Source of the DNA: a virus
Virus record (IMG/VR): IMGVR_UViG_3300037993_000263
Span: 1 to 49,719 of that record
DNA: 49,719 bases
Reading direction: 5' to 3' (one strand)
Shown: positions 6,700 through 15,784 of the stretch, one piece after another
Layout of the letters: each line of letters starts with the position of its first letter
Numbering within the stretch: the stretch's first letter is position 1
Translations under genes and position numbers: made by a program
Notes under the pieces: model-generated
What the model saw: the letters and a program-made list of their open reading frames with translations, nothing else
Told to the model about the DNA's origin: nothing
Database searches by the model: none

Positions 6700-8310
6700 A
6701 TGCCAGAGACACAGCCCGCCACTATCAACCAGGAACTTTATCGGTGCCTGAGCCTGTACCAGCAGCAGGCGCAACGGGTGCCGTCTCTGGGTTCCTGGGC
6801 CTCTACTGCCAGCATCATCCTGGACGGGCAGCCCTTTACATTTGATCGCCACGAATACCTGCGGGAACCCTACAACGACCTGCACCCGAATCAGGTGGAG
6901 ATGAAAGCGGCACAAATGGGATTGACATCTAAGGCGATGCTGCGGGCCATGTGGTCCGCCAGGTGGGGTAAATTCAGGGGTATCCTGTATCTGTTTCCCT
7001 CCAAGACCGACGTGCTGGACTTCAGTAAGGGCCGCATAGCGCCCCTGATTGCTGATAACCCGGACACGATAGGGATGTGGGTTACGGACACAGATACCGC
7101 GGGACTCAAAAAGGTTTGGAATACGTACCTGTATCTCCGGGGGATGGTGAGTAAAATTGGGCTAAAATCCATCCCGGTTGACCTGATAATTTATGACGAA
7201 CTGGACGAGGCATCGCCGGCCAGGGTGGATATGGCCCAGGAGCGGATGGGGCATAGTGAATATAAGGAGAGTCTGAAACTCTCGAACCCCACGATCCCGG
7301 ATTATGGGATACATAAGGCTTTTGAGTTGACAGACCAGAGGTATTGGTTGCTCAAATGCCCCTCCTGCGGCCATAGTACCTGCCTGGAAGACACGTTCCC
7401 TAACTGCCTAGTGGAGACCAAGGACGGAGTGATAAGGGCCTGTGAGCGGTGCGGTGCGGCCCTGGACCCGGCAGTCGGGGAATGGGTAGCGAAGCACCCC
7501 GGCGTGACGGACCAGAGGGGATACCACTACTCCCAGTTGTTTAGCCAGTTTGTAACGCCGGGTGAAATCCTCAAACAGTTTCGCACTACCACGAACCTCC
7601 AAGATTTTTACAATCTCAAGATCGGCGTGGCCTACATCGAAGCAGAGAATCGGTTGAGCGTGGAGGAGGTGCTACATCTATGTGGGACCGATGGGATAGT
7701 TAGCAGCGATGCGGGGCCGTGCAGCATGGGGGTTGACCAGGGCAAAGACCTGCATGTGGTGGTGGGTAAACGGGGTAGTGACCGGCTGGATAGTCTGATT
7801 CACATCGGGGTTTATCGGGATTGGGAGGAACTGGATCGGCTGATGATGAATTTCCATGTATCCCGGTGCGTGGTGGACGCCCTGCCGGAGACCCGGAACG
7901 CCAGGGCGTTTGCGGAGCGGCACAAGGGCAAGGTTTATCTAAACTATTACAATCAGCACCAGAAAGGTGGGTACGCCTGGAACGAGGGTGAGCTAATAGT
8001 CTCCTGTAACCGGACGGAGAGCTTGGATGAGAGCCATAACCAGATCATGTTCCGAAAGATATACCTCCCCAAGGCATGTGAAGTTGTCAAGGAGTTCGCC
8101 CAACATCTGCACAACGTAGCGAAGAAGCTGGAAGAGGACGAGGACACCGGGAGCAAGCGGTATATCTATGTGAAGTTGGGTACAGATCACTTCCGGCACG
8201 CCTTGAATTATGAGTGCATGGCCCGGACACAGATAGGGGCGGGGGAGAAACCCAAGGCAGCCCCCTATGTGCCCCCCACGAACCCCAGGGGCACGTGGAT
8301 GGGGACGTGA
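6700..8310 (+). CDS. terL: terminase large subunit, GpA-like
   Basis: A 536-residue packaging motor and nuclease. The N-terminal ATPase shows the GpA-style region LREPYNDLHPNQVEMKAAQM followed by a divergent Walker A (QMGLTSKA, about 72-79) and Walker B LIIYDELDE near residue 165. A four-cysteine zinc ribbon (CPSCG, later CERCG, about 223-262) interrupts the chain, as is usual in this group. The C-terminal RNase-H-fold nuclease has GVDQGKDLHVVVG (about 344-356) and VVDALPE with the expected metal-binding aspartates. Its stop overlaps the next ATG (TGATG). Assignment is secure. Confidence 0.9.
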   Translation: MPETQPATINQELYRCLSLYQQQAQRVPSLGSWASTASIILDGQPFTFDRHEYLREPYNDLHPNQVEMKAAQMGLTSKAMLRAMWSARWGKFRGILYLFPSKTDVLDFSKGRIAPLIADNPDTIGMWVTDTDTAGLKKVWNTYLYLRGMVSKIGLKSIPVDLIIYDELDEASPARVDMAQERMGHSEYKESLKLSNPTIPDYGIHKAFELTDQRYWLLKCPSCGHSTCLEDTFPNCLVETKDGVIRACERCGAALDPAVGEWVAKHPGVTDQRGYHYSQLFSQFVTPGEILKQFRTTTNLQDFYNLKIGVAYIEAENRLSVEEVLHLCGTDGIVSSDAGPCSMGVDQGKDLHVVVGKRGSDRLDSLIHIGVYRDWEELDRLMMNFHVSRCVVDALPETRNARAFAERHKGKVYLNYYNQHQKGGYAWNEGELIVSCNRTESLDESHNQIMFRKIYLPKACEVVKEFAQHLHNVAKKLEEDEDTGSKRYIYVKLGTDHFRHALNYECMARTQIGAGEKPKAAPYVPPTNPRGTWMGT

Positions 8311-8606
8311 TGAAATCGGATCACTTTGTTTCTTGGGCGCATCCATTGATGACATGGAAAGGGGTTTGCCCAGAAACCCGCAAGCGAATCCTACAACGAT
8401 TAGGACCCACCTATATGCACTTAAAATGTGGTAAAATGACAACATTACCCTCGCGCGGATGGCAAAGAACAGAAATAGGGTCAGATCAGATGCGATACCA
8501 AGTCATATTTTGCTATTATTGTAAAGACTACTTCCCAGCAGAGCCATATCCAGAAAATCGAGGGCAACCAGCCGCAAGGGTATCTGTGGCAGGGCGGGCA
8601 ACTTAA
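8310..8606 (+). CDS. small protein, unknown
   Basis: A 98-residue protein translationally coupled to the large terminase (TGATG overlap). It contains LKCGKM and CYYCKDYF, perhaps a single metal site, and a basic C-terminus. No family recognised. Confidence 0.55.
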   Translation: MKSDHFVSWAHPLMTWKGVCPETRKRILQRLGPTYMHLKCGKMTTLPSRGWQRTEIGSDQMRYQVIFCYYCKDYFPAEPYPENRGQPAARVSVAGRAT

Positions 8607-8650
8607 CCCGATACTGTTCGGGCCGAGGCAGGGGGATGAAGGGGGGGATG

Positions 8651-8785
8651 ATGGCGCTGACTGAACAGACTAGAAAGGATTTGTTAATAATCGGTTTTCG
8701 GTTAGGGTTTGCCACCATCGCCACTTGGCTTTGTTGGCACTATGGCGTGATTGAGGCCATAGTTAATTGGGCGCTACGGAAATGA
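8651..8785 (+). CDS. very small membrane protein
   Basis: A 44-residue frame following a GAAGGGGGGG ribosome site. It has one hydrophobic helix (LIIGFRLGFATIATWLCW) and ends in an ATGA overlap with the next gene. It is one of six small genes packed between terminase and portal. Confidence 0.5.
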   Translation: MALTEQTRKDLLIIGFRLGFATIATWLCWHYGVIEAIVNWALRK

Positions 8786-8997
8786 CAGACCCTAAATCCC
8801 CCATCCTGGACTTGGGGGTGCGTTGTGCCCAGGTGGATGGGCAGTGGCATATGATTGACGTTATGCCGTCCCTGGAGTTTGCAGAGGATCAGGTAGGTGC
8901 GGCGGGGGTGCAGATCGATATCCTAACCACGGCGATCAAGTGGTTGGCGGCCAAGTACCTAATTAAACTCTCGGTGGAGAGTGGGGTGGTGCATTGA
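8782..8997 (+). CDS. small protein, unknown
   Basis: A 71-residue protein starting MTDPKSP at an ATGA overlap. Sequence such as LGVRCAQVDGQWHMIDVMPSL suggests a small beta-containing fold, with a helical second half. No family recognised. Confidence 0.5.
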   Translation: MTDPKSPILDLGVRCAQVDGQWHMIDVMPSLEFAEDQVGAAGVQIDILTTAIKWLAAKYLIKLSVESGVVH

Positions 8998-9197
8998 TTC
9001 CAATAGGAATAAACTTAAAACTGCCCAAAGAATATTATTTCCCCTCAAAACTTACTGCCAGTCCGGGGTTTGAGATATATGAAATTGGAATTGCAAAACC
9101 TATTCGCAAAATAGATTCTGTTGCAACTGGCATAAACATAATCTTTGATGATAATTCCCACGCTTGTTTGTTACCGCCATCTTACTGGAAATTATAA
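8994..9197 (+). CDS. small protein, unknown
   Basis: A 67-residue frame from a TTG that overlaps the previous stop (TTGA). It is noticeably more A/T-rich than its neighbours and beta-rich in appearance. Its stop overlaps the next ATG (TAATG). Coupling on both sides supports it as real. Confidence 0.5.
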   Translation: MIPIGINLKLPKEYYFPSKLTASPGFEIYEIGIAKPIRKIDSVATGINIIFDDNSHACLLPPSYWKL

Positions 9198-9379
9198 TGA
9201 CCTGTAAGACCTGCGCCCAGCCCACGGACTACCTCTACTCAGGGGACCGCTGTGGCGGGTGTATCCTGCTGGCACGGAATCGGCAGAGGGAAGTGGAGTC
9301 GCATCTGTTGACCATAAGGATTTTAGAGACTTTTTGGCAGGAGGTGCCCACGAATGTGGCCTTTCAAGAAACACCCTAA
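9197..9379 (+). CDS. zinc-ribbon micro-protein
   Basis: A 60-residue protein with CKTC near the N-terminus and CGGC about 15 residues later, a likely one-zinc ribbon, followed by a helical tail. Part of the coupled small-gene run; no function recognised. Confidence 0.5.
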   Translation: MTCKTCAQPTDYLYSGDRCGGCILLARNRQREVESHLLTIRILETFWQEVPTNVAFQETP

Positions 9380-9617
9380 ACGGATGACCTGGCCCCTGCC
9401 TGAGACGGATTATGAGGGTAACGATATCTGGGCCCTGAATTTTCCAAAACCCCAGCCGATGATCCCAGCAGAAATAGAATGGGAGCGGATGAGGATGAAC
9501 GAGACTCCAAACGACAGGGCGCATAGACAGGCGATGAACCCCTACAATTATATGGGACTATTTGGCGCAACACCCGAGTATTTGCGCTGGGTCGGAATTG
9601 TGGGTCAGGGATATTAA
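9354..9617 (+). CDS. small protein before the portal, unknown
   Basis: An 87-residue Pro/Trp/Met-rich protein (MWPFKKHPKRMTWPLPETDY) that starts inside the end of the previous gene with a good CAGGAGGTG ribosome site. It ends four bases before the portal gene. Possibly a minor structural or chaperone protein by position only. Confidence 0.55.
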   Translation: MWPFKKHPKRMTWPLPETDYEGNDIWALNFPKPQPMIPAEIEWERMRMNETPNDRAHRQAMNPYNYMGLFGATPEYLRWVGIVGQGY

Positions 9618-9620
9618 CCG

Positions 9621-11732
9621 ATGCCTAAACGCGCTATCAAAAACCCCGAGAACGATACGCACCCGACTGAGGATGAGAAACTCCTCGCCCTGATCCGCAA
9701 GCGGGCCTCTGCTGGTCAGACCGGGGACAGCCATAACCGGGAGCATGTCCGGGAGGCCAAGAAGTTCCTGAACCTGGAACAGTGGGGGGATGATGACAAG
9801 GCTATCCGCGTCAACCGCCCCTGTCTGGTGATAGACCACATCAATCCGATTATCGATGAGGTGACAGGTGCCCAGCGGATGAATATGCCCGGGTTGAAGG
9901 TGAGGGCAGCCGATCCGCAGGCGAAGCCGGAGTGGGCGCAGATCAAGGAAGGGAAGATACGGAAGATCACAGCAGAACTGTCTGCCCGGATGGCCCTGAA
10001 AAAGGCATCAGAACACCAGTTGCAGGGCGGCAGGGGCTATATCCGGGTGATTACGGAGTATGCCGGGGATGATACTCGTGAGCAGAAGGTTGGTATCATC
10101 CCAGTTTACAACGAACTATCGGTTATTTGGGACCCCAGCGCCCAAGCCTGGGACCGGATGGACGGGAACTGGTTCATCGTGTACGAGAGGATCAGTAAGG
10201 ACTCCTACCGGGAGCAATACAAGACGGAACCTACCGACCTGTCCATTGTGGGCGGGGAGTTCAACTGGCGGGGCGATGAGGACGTAATTATAGCGGAGTA
10301 TTTTGTCAAAGAGTTTACGAAGAAGACCATTTATTTCCTGCAAAATGGACAGGCTACCGAAAAATCCGATTTGCCCATGACACCCGGAGAAGATGGGGCA
10401 GAAGTCAGCCCCTACGACTTAGACCCAGAGACAGGCAAGCCGCACCAGCGGGAAGTAAACAGCTACAAGATTTACCGCTATAAGGTGGATGGGGCTTCGA
10501 TATTGGAACAGAAGCAGTTATGGGCCTCGAAATACTGGTGCATGGTGCCGGTCTGCGGGAAACAGATCAACGTAGACGGCAAGACTTACGAGCGCGGCAT
10601 CACCAAAAACTCGATGGATTCCCAGCGGATGTATAATTACTTTGCATCTGCGGCGGCAGAGCATTACGGGCTGTCGCCGAAGGCAAAGGTGTTCGTTACC
10701 CCACAGATGATAGCTGGACACGAGCGCCAGTGGAACAGCCTAAACACCCGGATGGACCCGTATTATCTGGTCAATGGCCCAGATGACGAAGACCCCACCA
10801 AACCTGTGCAGTGGCCCATGCAGATCACCCCGCCCCAGGCATCGTCAGCGATAGTGGCGGGATTGGCCCAGGCCGCGGAGGAAATCAGGACGACCACAGG
10901 GAGTTTGGGGACGCCGCCCCAGGCCGCGCCCGCCGCTGACACTTCCGGGGTGGCGCTCAGGACCAGACAGCAGGTGTCCGATGTAGGGGATTACACGTAC
11001 ACCGATAATTTAAACCTGGCTTTCTGCCGGGTGGGGGAAATAATTCTTGATCTGTTCCCGACGATTTACGATACTCAGCGCAAGATTAGGACACTCGGGG
11101 AAGATGGACTGAGCACGAAGGAAGTGGAGATCAATGTGCCGGGGAACGAGGTGGGCGGGCAACCCTTGAGTGAAGGCCGGCTGATGAACGACATGAAAGC
11201 TGGCAGGTATGAAGTGGCGGTTGATACCGGCCCGAGCTTCACCACAGCCAGGCAGGAGGCGGTGGTGTTCTACACCGCTCTGGTGCAAGCGAATCCGCAG
11301 GTTTGGGGTTTGATCGGGGATATTTTGATGAAGAACCAGGACATCCCCGAAGCGCAGACTGTGGCCTACCGGATCAAAGCCGAACTAATTAGGACCGGGA
11401 AGAGCTACCTGCTGCCGCCGGAAGAAATTCAAGAGGTTATGAAACGTCTCCCGCTGCTGGGTATCCCGCAGAAACCGAACCCGTTGATGATGGCGAAGAT
11501 GCAGGAGAGTTTGGCGAAGGCGGAGAAGGCCCACGCAGGGGCGATGAAGGATATGGCGGCGGCTGGGAACCTCCAGGTGGAGACGAGGATAGCCCTGGCC
11601 GAAGCCTTGCAGGAGTTGGCGCAGTTAGCGATGGGGCAGGGCCAGCAGCCGAGTCAGATACCGGGGCAGGGTGGGCCACAGGGCGGTATGCCGGGTCAGG
11701 GAATGCCGCCGGGACCGGGGAGACTTCAATGA
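9621..11732 (+). CDS. portal protein, P22 type
   Basis: A 703-residue protein closely resembling the P22-type portal, the dodecameric ring through which DNA enters and leaves the head. Recognisable segments are REAKKFLNLEQWGDDDKAIR near residue 37, RPCLVIDHINPIIDEVTGAQ just after it, and RTRQQVSDVGDYTYTDNL about 447. The C-terminus is a helical coiled-coil region (about 620-670) ending in a low-complexity Gly-Gln-Met-Pro tail, comparable with the helical barrel of long P22-like portals. The tail sequence recurs in the next small gene. Confidence 0.9.
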   Translation: MPKRAIKNPENDTHPTEDEKLLALIRKRASAGQTGDSHNREHVREAKKFLNLEQWGDDDKAIRVNRPCLVIDHINPIIDEVTGAQRMNMPGLKVRAADPQAKPEWAQIKEGKIRKITAELSARMALKKASEHQLQGGRGYIRVITEYAGDDTREQKVGIIPVYNELSVIWDPSAQAWDRMDGNWFIVYERISKDSYREQYKTEPTDLSIVGGEFNWRGDEDVIIAEYFVKEFTKKTIYFLQNGQATEKSDLPMTPGEDGAEVSPYDLDPETGKPHQREVNSYKIYRYKVDGASILEQKQLWASKYWCMVPVCGKQINVDGKTYERGITKNSMDSQRMYNYFASAAAEHYGLSPKAKVFVTPQMIAGHERQWNSLNTRMDPYYLVNGPDDEDPTKPVQWPMQITPPQASSAIVAGLAQAAEEIRTTTGSLGTPPQAAPAADTSGVALRTRQQVSDVGDYTYTDNLNLAFCRVGEIILDLFPTIYDTQRKIRTLGEDGLSTKEVEINVPGNEVGGQPLSEGRLMNDMKAGRYEVAVDTGPSFTTARQEAVVFYTALVQANPQVWGLIGDILMKNQDIPEAQTVAYRIKAELIRTGKSYLLPPEEIQEVMKRLPLLGIPQKPNPLMMAKMQESLAKAEKAHAGAMKDMAAAGNLQVETRIALAEALQELAQLAMGQGQQPSQIPGQGGPQGGMPGQGMPPGPGRLQ

Positions 11733-11884
11733 TAGTAAAATGCACTGATAAAAACTTTCAGGCTAAGGTTGTCAGTCATGTTATGAATGATAAAGAGATG
11801 GTCATTACAGTAGAAATTACTGCAAAAAAACCACAGGTTGGGATGCCGACTCAGGGAATGCCGCCGGGGACAGTGAGGCAGTAA
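11729..11884 (+). CDS. very small protein carrying a copy of the portal tail
   Basis: A 51-residue protein whose ATG overlaps the portal stop. The first 35 residues look like a small beta-strand unit (MVITVEITAKK). The end, GMPTQGMPPGTVRQ, closely matches the portal C-terminus GMPGQGMPPGPGRLQ, also at the DNA level. A tandem duplication of the portal tail followed by insertion or divergence would explain it. Confidence 0.5.
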   Translation: MIVKCTDKNFQAKVVSHVMNDKEMVITVEITAKKPQVGMPTQGMPPGTVRQ

Positions 11885-11885
11885 G

Positions 11886-12101
11886 ATGAGAGATACCACT
11901 TTTTTACAAAATGCCAATGTTAGTCCTTTTGCCCAAGGTTCGCATAAGGGGTTGAAGGTGACATACCGGGGACCGATCAGTTCTCAGTATGATATGGAAC
12001 TCAAAAATGGTTTTGAAGCGGATGGATATGTATTTTTAGCGGATCATTTTGAACCAAGAACTAACCTGAGAGATGTTTATTTCAAGAAACCAGAGGTATA
12101 A
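11886..12101 (+). CDS. small protein, unknown
   Basis: A 71-residue protein starting one base after the previous stop, with mixed strand and loop composition (GLKVTYRGPISSQYDMELKNG). More A/T-rich than the portal. No recognised family. Confidence 0.55.
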   Translation: MRDTTFLQNANVSPFAQGSHKGLKVTYRGPISSQYDMELKNGFEADGYVFLADHFEPRTNLRDVYFKKPEV

Positions 12102-12728
12102 ATGGTTGAATTATGGCCCTGCCCTCAGTGCGGAGCAAAAAAGCGGTTTCATAAAAAAGGATGTAAGGGAGTGACCTTGAACCCTAAACCAGCAGATGCA
12201 ATACCAGAAAAACTCACCGTCGCTGAAATGTTTGGCCCGAGCGAAGTGTATCCTGAAATGCCCCAACCCGAACCCCAAGAATTCATCCAGGGCCTAAAAT
12301 GCCCCGGCTGCAAGGCGAAACCGTCCCTAAGTGGGAAATATGAGCATGAAGAAAGATGCTCTTATTATGAGCCGATGCTGGGCAGGGATACGGCGAAATT
12401 GATGAATGATTTACCCCAGGCGCTGGGTCAAGAAGTCATCCGCTCCACCGCCGAACTTCCCAAGGTGGGCGATTGGTACGTCCTGCGCTTCTTCGTGCCC
12501 ATGGGGTTCGACATCGCCAGGAACCGCAAGACCTATGCGTTCCAAGTGACCATGGCGCAGGTGCAGGAAATCCGGCAACATGGGCGGGACTTCAAGGTGC
12601 TGTTTGACATGGAGACGAATTACAAGGAGTTCAACGTGCAGTTTGACGGGGACTTGTTCACTAGGGCGGACGTGATGGCGAAGGCCCTGCGGGACATGGC
12701 CGATCTGGTAGAGCGGGGCAGTGCATGA
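12102..12728 (+). CDS. double zinc-ribbon protein, unknown
   Basis: A 208-residue protein with two potential zinc sites: CPQCG with KGC near residues 7-21, and CPGC followed by an HxxxxC segment near 67-85. The C-terminal half is a compact alpha/beta domain (GDWYVLRFFVPMGFDIARN, then FKVLFDMETNYKEFNVQF). It lies between portal and scaffold, and its stop overlaps the ArgA-like gene (ATGA). No function recognised. Confidence 0.55.
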   Translation: MVELWPCPQCGAKKRFHKKGCKGVTLNPKPADAIPEKLTVAEMFGPSEVYPEMPQPEPQEFIQGLKCPGCKAKPSLSGKYEHEERCSYYEPMLGRDTAKLMNDLPQALGQEVIRSTAELPKVGDWYVLRFFVPMGFDIARNRKTYAFQVTMAQVQEIRQHGRDFKVLFDMETNYKEFNVQFDGDLFTRADVMAKALRDMADLVERGSA

Positions 12729-13174
12729 TTCGCAAGGCGGTCAATGGAGACATCCCGGAGATTCGCAGGTTCCTGTCTGACCGGGAAGCCCACGGCGTTA
12801 TCCCCCGGAGTTTGGCGTACCTTTATGCCCACCGGCGGGATTACTTTGTCTATATCGGGGAAAGTGGGGACATGGAGGGGATTGCATCTTTGCATCTTTG
12901 CTGGGATGGAATTGGGGAAATCCGGTCAGTAGTGGTCAAGGAAAACCTGCAAAAATGCGGAATAGGAAAGCAATTAGTGGGGGCCTGCCTCAGAGAGGCA
13001 GAATCTCTGGCACTGAAAGAAGTCTTCCTACTCTGTTTAATACCCGATTATTTTAAACGGTTCGGCTTCAGGGTGGTCACTCGTGACGAACTTCCCCCCA
13101 TCGCCTGGGTGGATTGTATCAACTGCGTAAAATTCCCATCTTGCAATGAGACGCCCATGCTGTTGGCGTTATAA
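12725..13174 (+). CDS. GNAT N-acetyltransferase, short ArgA-like
   Basis: A 149-residue GNAT enzyme. The acetyl-CoA loop is QKCGIGKQL (76-84), preceded by the EIRSVVV strand. The C-terminus WVDCINCVKFPSCNE (128-142) matches the Cys-rich ending typical of short bacterial N-acetylglutamate synthases (ArgA type), which acetylate glutamate in the first step of arginine synthesis. A phage copy might boost host arginine or ornithine supply. Length and motifs fit well; the actual substrate is inferred. Confidence 0.7.
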   Translation: MIRKAVNGDIPEIRRFLSDREAHGVIPRSLAYLYAHRRDYFVYIGESGDMEGIASLHLCWDGIGEIRSVVVKENLQKCGIGKQLVGACLREAESLALKEVFLLCLIPDYFKRFGFRVVTRDELPPIAWVDCINCVKFPSCNETPMLLAL

Positions 13175-13176
13175 AG

Positions 13177-13359
13177 ATGCGCTGCCCTAACCCTAATGGC
13201 TGCGGAGCGGTAATTAGCGGCGATACCTGCTGGAGTTGCGGGTGGGTAGTGGCAACACCGGACCCGAATACCAAAAAGCGTCGCCGATGCGAGGATGCCT
13301 TGCGGAAAAGCACCGAAGAAGTAGTAGATAAGGTGGCAGAGTTATTGGGGGTGCGGTGA
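13177..13359 (+). CDS. zinc-ribbon micro-protein
   Basis: A 60-residue protein beginning MRCPNPNGCG with CWSCG near residue 18, a classic four-cysteine ribbon, then a helical tail. It starts two bases after the acetyltransferase stop. Function unknown. Confidence 0.6.
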   Translation: MRCPNPNGCGAVISGDTCWSCGWVVATPDPNTKKRRRCEDALRKSTEEVVDKVAELLGVR

Positions 13360-13437
13360 GGATGATTGACTTTTATTGAAAATTAGTATTTACTAAGTAA
13401 AATTACATAGCCACGGCACGGCCTTAACAGGCACCGC

Positions 13438-13479
13438 AAGGGCTGACTGAGGGAGAAATCCCCGGGCAGCCCTTTTTTT
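13438..13479 (+). terminator. intrinsic terminator before the scaffold gene
   Basis: AAGGGCTG (13438-13445) pairs with CAGCCCTT (13467-13474), with further G/C pairing inside, and the stem runs into seven T (13473-13479). It lies in the 195-base gap before the scaffold gene. A TTGACT at 13366 could be the -35 of a weak promoter giving a short leader RNA that ends here, but the -10 is unclear. Confidence 0.75.
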
Positions 13480-13554
13480 ATTTCAAACCAAGGCAAATCA
13501 AGGCTTCCTGGGGCCTCAGAATCCAGAGATTAAATCCGCTTAGGAGCGAGAGTT

Positions 13555-14502
13555 ATGCCAGAAGAAATCGAAGGTCAAGTAGTAGAAAGCCCCACGGGTG
13601 AGGTCGAATCACCTGAACTGGCCGAGATTCAAGAAGTGGTTCCGGCCACCACGGAAGAAGACGATGAACTTGCTGGCTTACAGGCCAAGGTAGATCAAGC
13701 AACCAACGACACAGAGCGAATGGAAGCTGCGGATCGGCGCAATGTGGCCTTTGCTAAAATTCGCATAGCCCGCAAAGAAGCGGAGGAAAAAAGTCGGGCG
13801 CTTGAACTTCAACTGGCCGAAGAAAAGGGACGCCGGGAAACCCTGGAACAGTTCGGGGCCAAGCCGCCGGATATTCCGGTTGCAACTCCCGCCCTCCAGG
13901 TTCCCGCCCCGCAACTGCCGCCCCGCCCGGACCCGAAGTTATGGACGGACGATGAAGGCTATGTTGACGAGGAGAAGAAGGTCGAACTCCTGGCCGACTG
14001 GCGGGCGGATTGTAAGTTCATCGAAAGGGATCATAAGCAGGAGCAGGAGAAGGCCAAAACCGCCCAGCAGAAGCTCATGCAGGACCAGGTGTCTTTTGAA
14101 CAACAGGGCGAGGCTAAATATCCGGGGTTCGTAAACAAGGTGAAGTCACGGCTGGCCCCCATTCTGAGCCAGATGCCCGTAGAATGGGCAGGTCCGGTCA
14201 CTGGGTTCATCAGCAAAAGCCCTCAGAATTACGAACTCATTGTTTACCTGGCCGACAACCTTGCCGAAATGCGGCGTTTAATGACCCTCGATACCAACAG
14301 TGCCATGCGAGAAGTGATCGCATTGGAAGGCAAACTCAAGAAACCTGAATCCCCAAAAACCACTAAAGCCCCTGGACCTATCATTCCCTTGGGCGGCGCT
14401 GATACCATCATCGCCAGCCTTGACGACATCAAAAATGACGATGAATGGTATGCCAGAGTTAGAGCCGAGGAAATTAGGCGGAAACAGGGGCTAAGTCCGT
14501 AA
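13555..14502 (+). CDS. capsid scaffolding protein
   Basis: A 315-residue protein directly before the coat gene with scaffold features: a very acidic N-terminus, long charged helical coiled coil (about 60-105), a Pro-rich linker (105-130), a second helical region, and a charged C-terminal end (DDEWYARVRAEEIRRKQG), the type of tail that binds coat protein. Scaffolds guide procapsid assembly and are then removed. TAGGAGCGAG precedes the ATG. Confidence 0.8.
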   Translation: MPEEIEGQVVESPTGEVESPELAEIQEVVPATTEEDDELAGLQAKVDQATNDTERMEAADRRNVAFAKIRIARKEAEEKSRALELQLAEEKGRRETLEQFGAKPPDIPVATPALQVPAPQLPPRPDPKLWTDDEGYVDEEKKVELLADWRADCKFIERDHKQEQEKAKTAQQKLMQDQVSFEQQGEAKYPGFVNKVKSRLAPILSQMPVEWAGPVTGFISKSPQNYELIVYLADNLAEMRRLMTLDTNSAMREVIALEGKLKKPESPKTTKAPGPIIPLGGADTIIASLDDIKNDDEWYARVRAEEIRRKQGLSP

Positions 14503-14515
14503 GGAGTTTTGAACC

Positions 14516-15784
14516 ATGGCTAATTACTACCAGACAACTGACAAAATCCTACGAAAGGCACTGGCGATTCTTCATGCCAAGTTGAATTTCATAGGATCTA
14601 TCCATCGCGACTATGATCCTCAGTTCGCCAGTTCTATAGGCGATGGGGGCAAAATCGGGGCTACGCTCCGAATCAGGCTCCCGGAGCAATACACTGTAAC
14701 CACCGGCGCTACCTTCGTGCCGCAGGGCATCGCGCAGAATGACGTGGTGCTGACCGTGGCCACCCAGAAACACGTGGGCCTGAAACTGACCAGCGCCGAC
14801 CTCGCCCTCAAGGACGAGGATTTCGAGGAACGTCACCTCCAACCTGCCATGAGCGTCCTGGCGACCGCCATGGAAGCCGATGCGCTCAGCATGATCGGTT
14901 CCATTTACAACATGAACGGTGCAGGCGGCGGCGGCGCACCCACCACGATGTATGCCTTCGGCCAGATGCGGGCCATGCTCAACAAGAACCTGGCCCCGGA
15001 CGCCGGCAAGCGGGTAGTCCTGATGGACTCCGACACCTCTGCGGCCATGGCTGACGGCCTCAAGGCCCTGTTCAATGACCGCCGGGAACTGGAACACGCC
15101 TACCTGGAAGGGTATCTGACCAGGGGGCAGGGGTTCACCTTCATGGAGAACGAACTGCTGCCCTACATCGCCAATGGGACTCGCTCTGCGAGCGCCAACG
15201 TCGGCTCTCCCAGCGCCAATGTGGCCCAGGGTGCCACCAGCATGACTGTCACTGGTTTTGCGGGCGGTGCCACCATCAACGCGGGCGAAGTGTTCACCTT
15301 CTATCCCTCCGGCGGAGCGGCTTCGGGTGTTCTCGCGGTGCATCCCGAAACCAAAACGGCCTACAATTACCTGCAACAGTTCGTGGTGACGCAGACTGTG
15401 ACCATCGGGGCTTCCGGGACGTTGAACTTCGCACCAGCGGTCAACTTCAACGCCGACGGATACCAGAATGTCAGCAGACAGCCGCTTACTACGGACTACG
15501 TGCAGTTCGCAACCGGCACCCCGCCTGCGGTTGGCGGCAGCGGCGCGGCCTCCGGGTCCTACCAGCAGCTTTTGGCCTTCCACAAAGACGCCTTCGCCTT
15601 CGTGACCGCCGATCTGCCGGTGTTTGACGGGCAGCCCTTCATGGCCCGCAAGACCATCGACAAACTCTCCATGCGTATCTGGAAGTTTGTGGACGGCGTG
15701 AACGATACGGAGAATACACGTATTGATGTGCTTTATGGATACCAAACACTACGGCCCCAGTTAGCCGTAAGATGGACAAAATAG
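14516..15784 (+). CDS. major capsid protein, P22 coat-like
   Basis: A 422-residue protein in the coat position, with an N-terminal opening like the P22 coat (LNFIGSIHRDYDPQFASSIGDGGKIGATLRIR begins near residue 24), a DVVLTVATQKHVGLKLTSAD strand region near 78-97, and an Ala/Gly/Ser/Thr-rich insertion around 220-270 typical of the accessory domain of this fold. It forms the icosahedral shell. AGGAG lies just upstream of the ATG. Confidence 0.85.
   Translation: MANYYQTTDKILRKALAILHAKLNFIGSIHRDYDPQFASSIGDGGKIGATLRIRLPEQYTVTTGATFVPQGIAQNDVVLTVATQKHVGLKLTSADLALKDEDFEERHLQPAMSVLATAMEADALSMIGSIYNMNGAGGGGAPTTMYAFGQMRAMLNKNLAPDAGKRVVLMDSDTSAAMADGLKALFNDRRELEHAYLEGYLTRGQGFTFMENELLPYIANGTRSASANVGSPSANVAQGATSMTVTGFAGGATINAGEVFTFYPSGGAASGVLAVHPETKTAYNYLQQFVVTQTVTIGASGTLNFAPAVNFNADGYQNVSRQPLTTDYVQFATGTPPAVGGSGAASGSYQQLLAFHKDAFAFVTADLPVFDGQPFMARKTIDKLSMRIWKFVDGVNDTENTRIDVLYGYQTLRPQLAVRWTK

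Noticed and set aside
14549-15745. A 398-codon open frame on the minus strand opposite the coat gene
   Set aside because: It is the mirror of a secure coat gene in a GC-rich region, has no ribosome site and a His/Gly/Val-rich composition typical of antisense frames.
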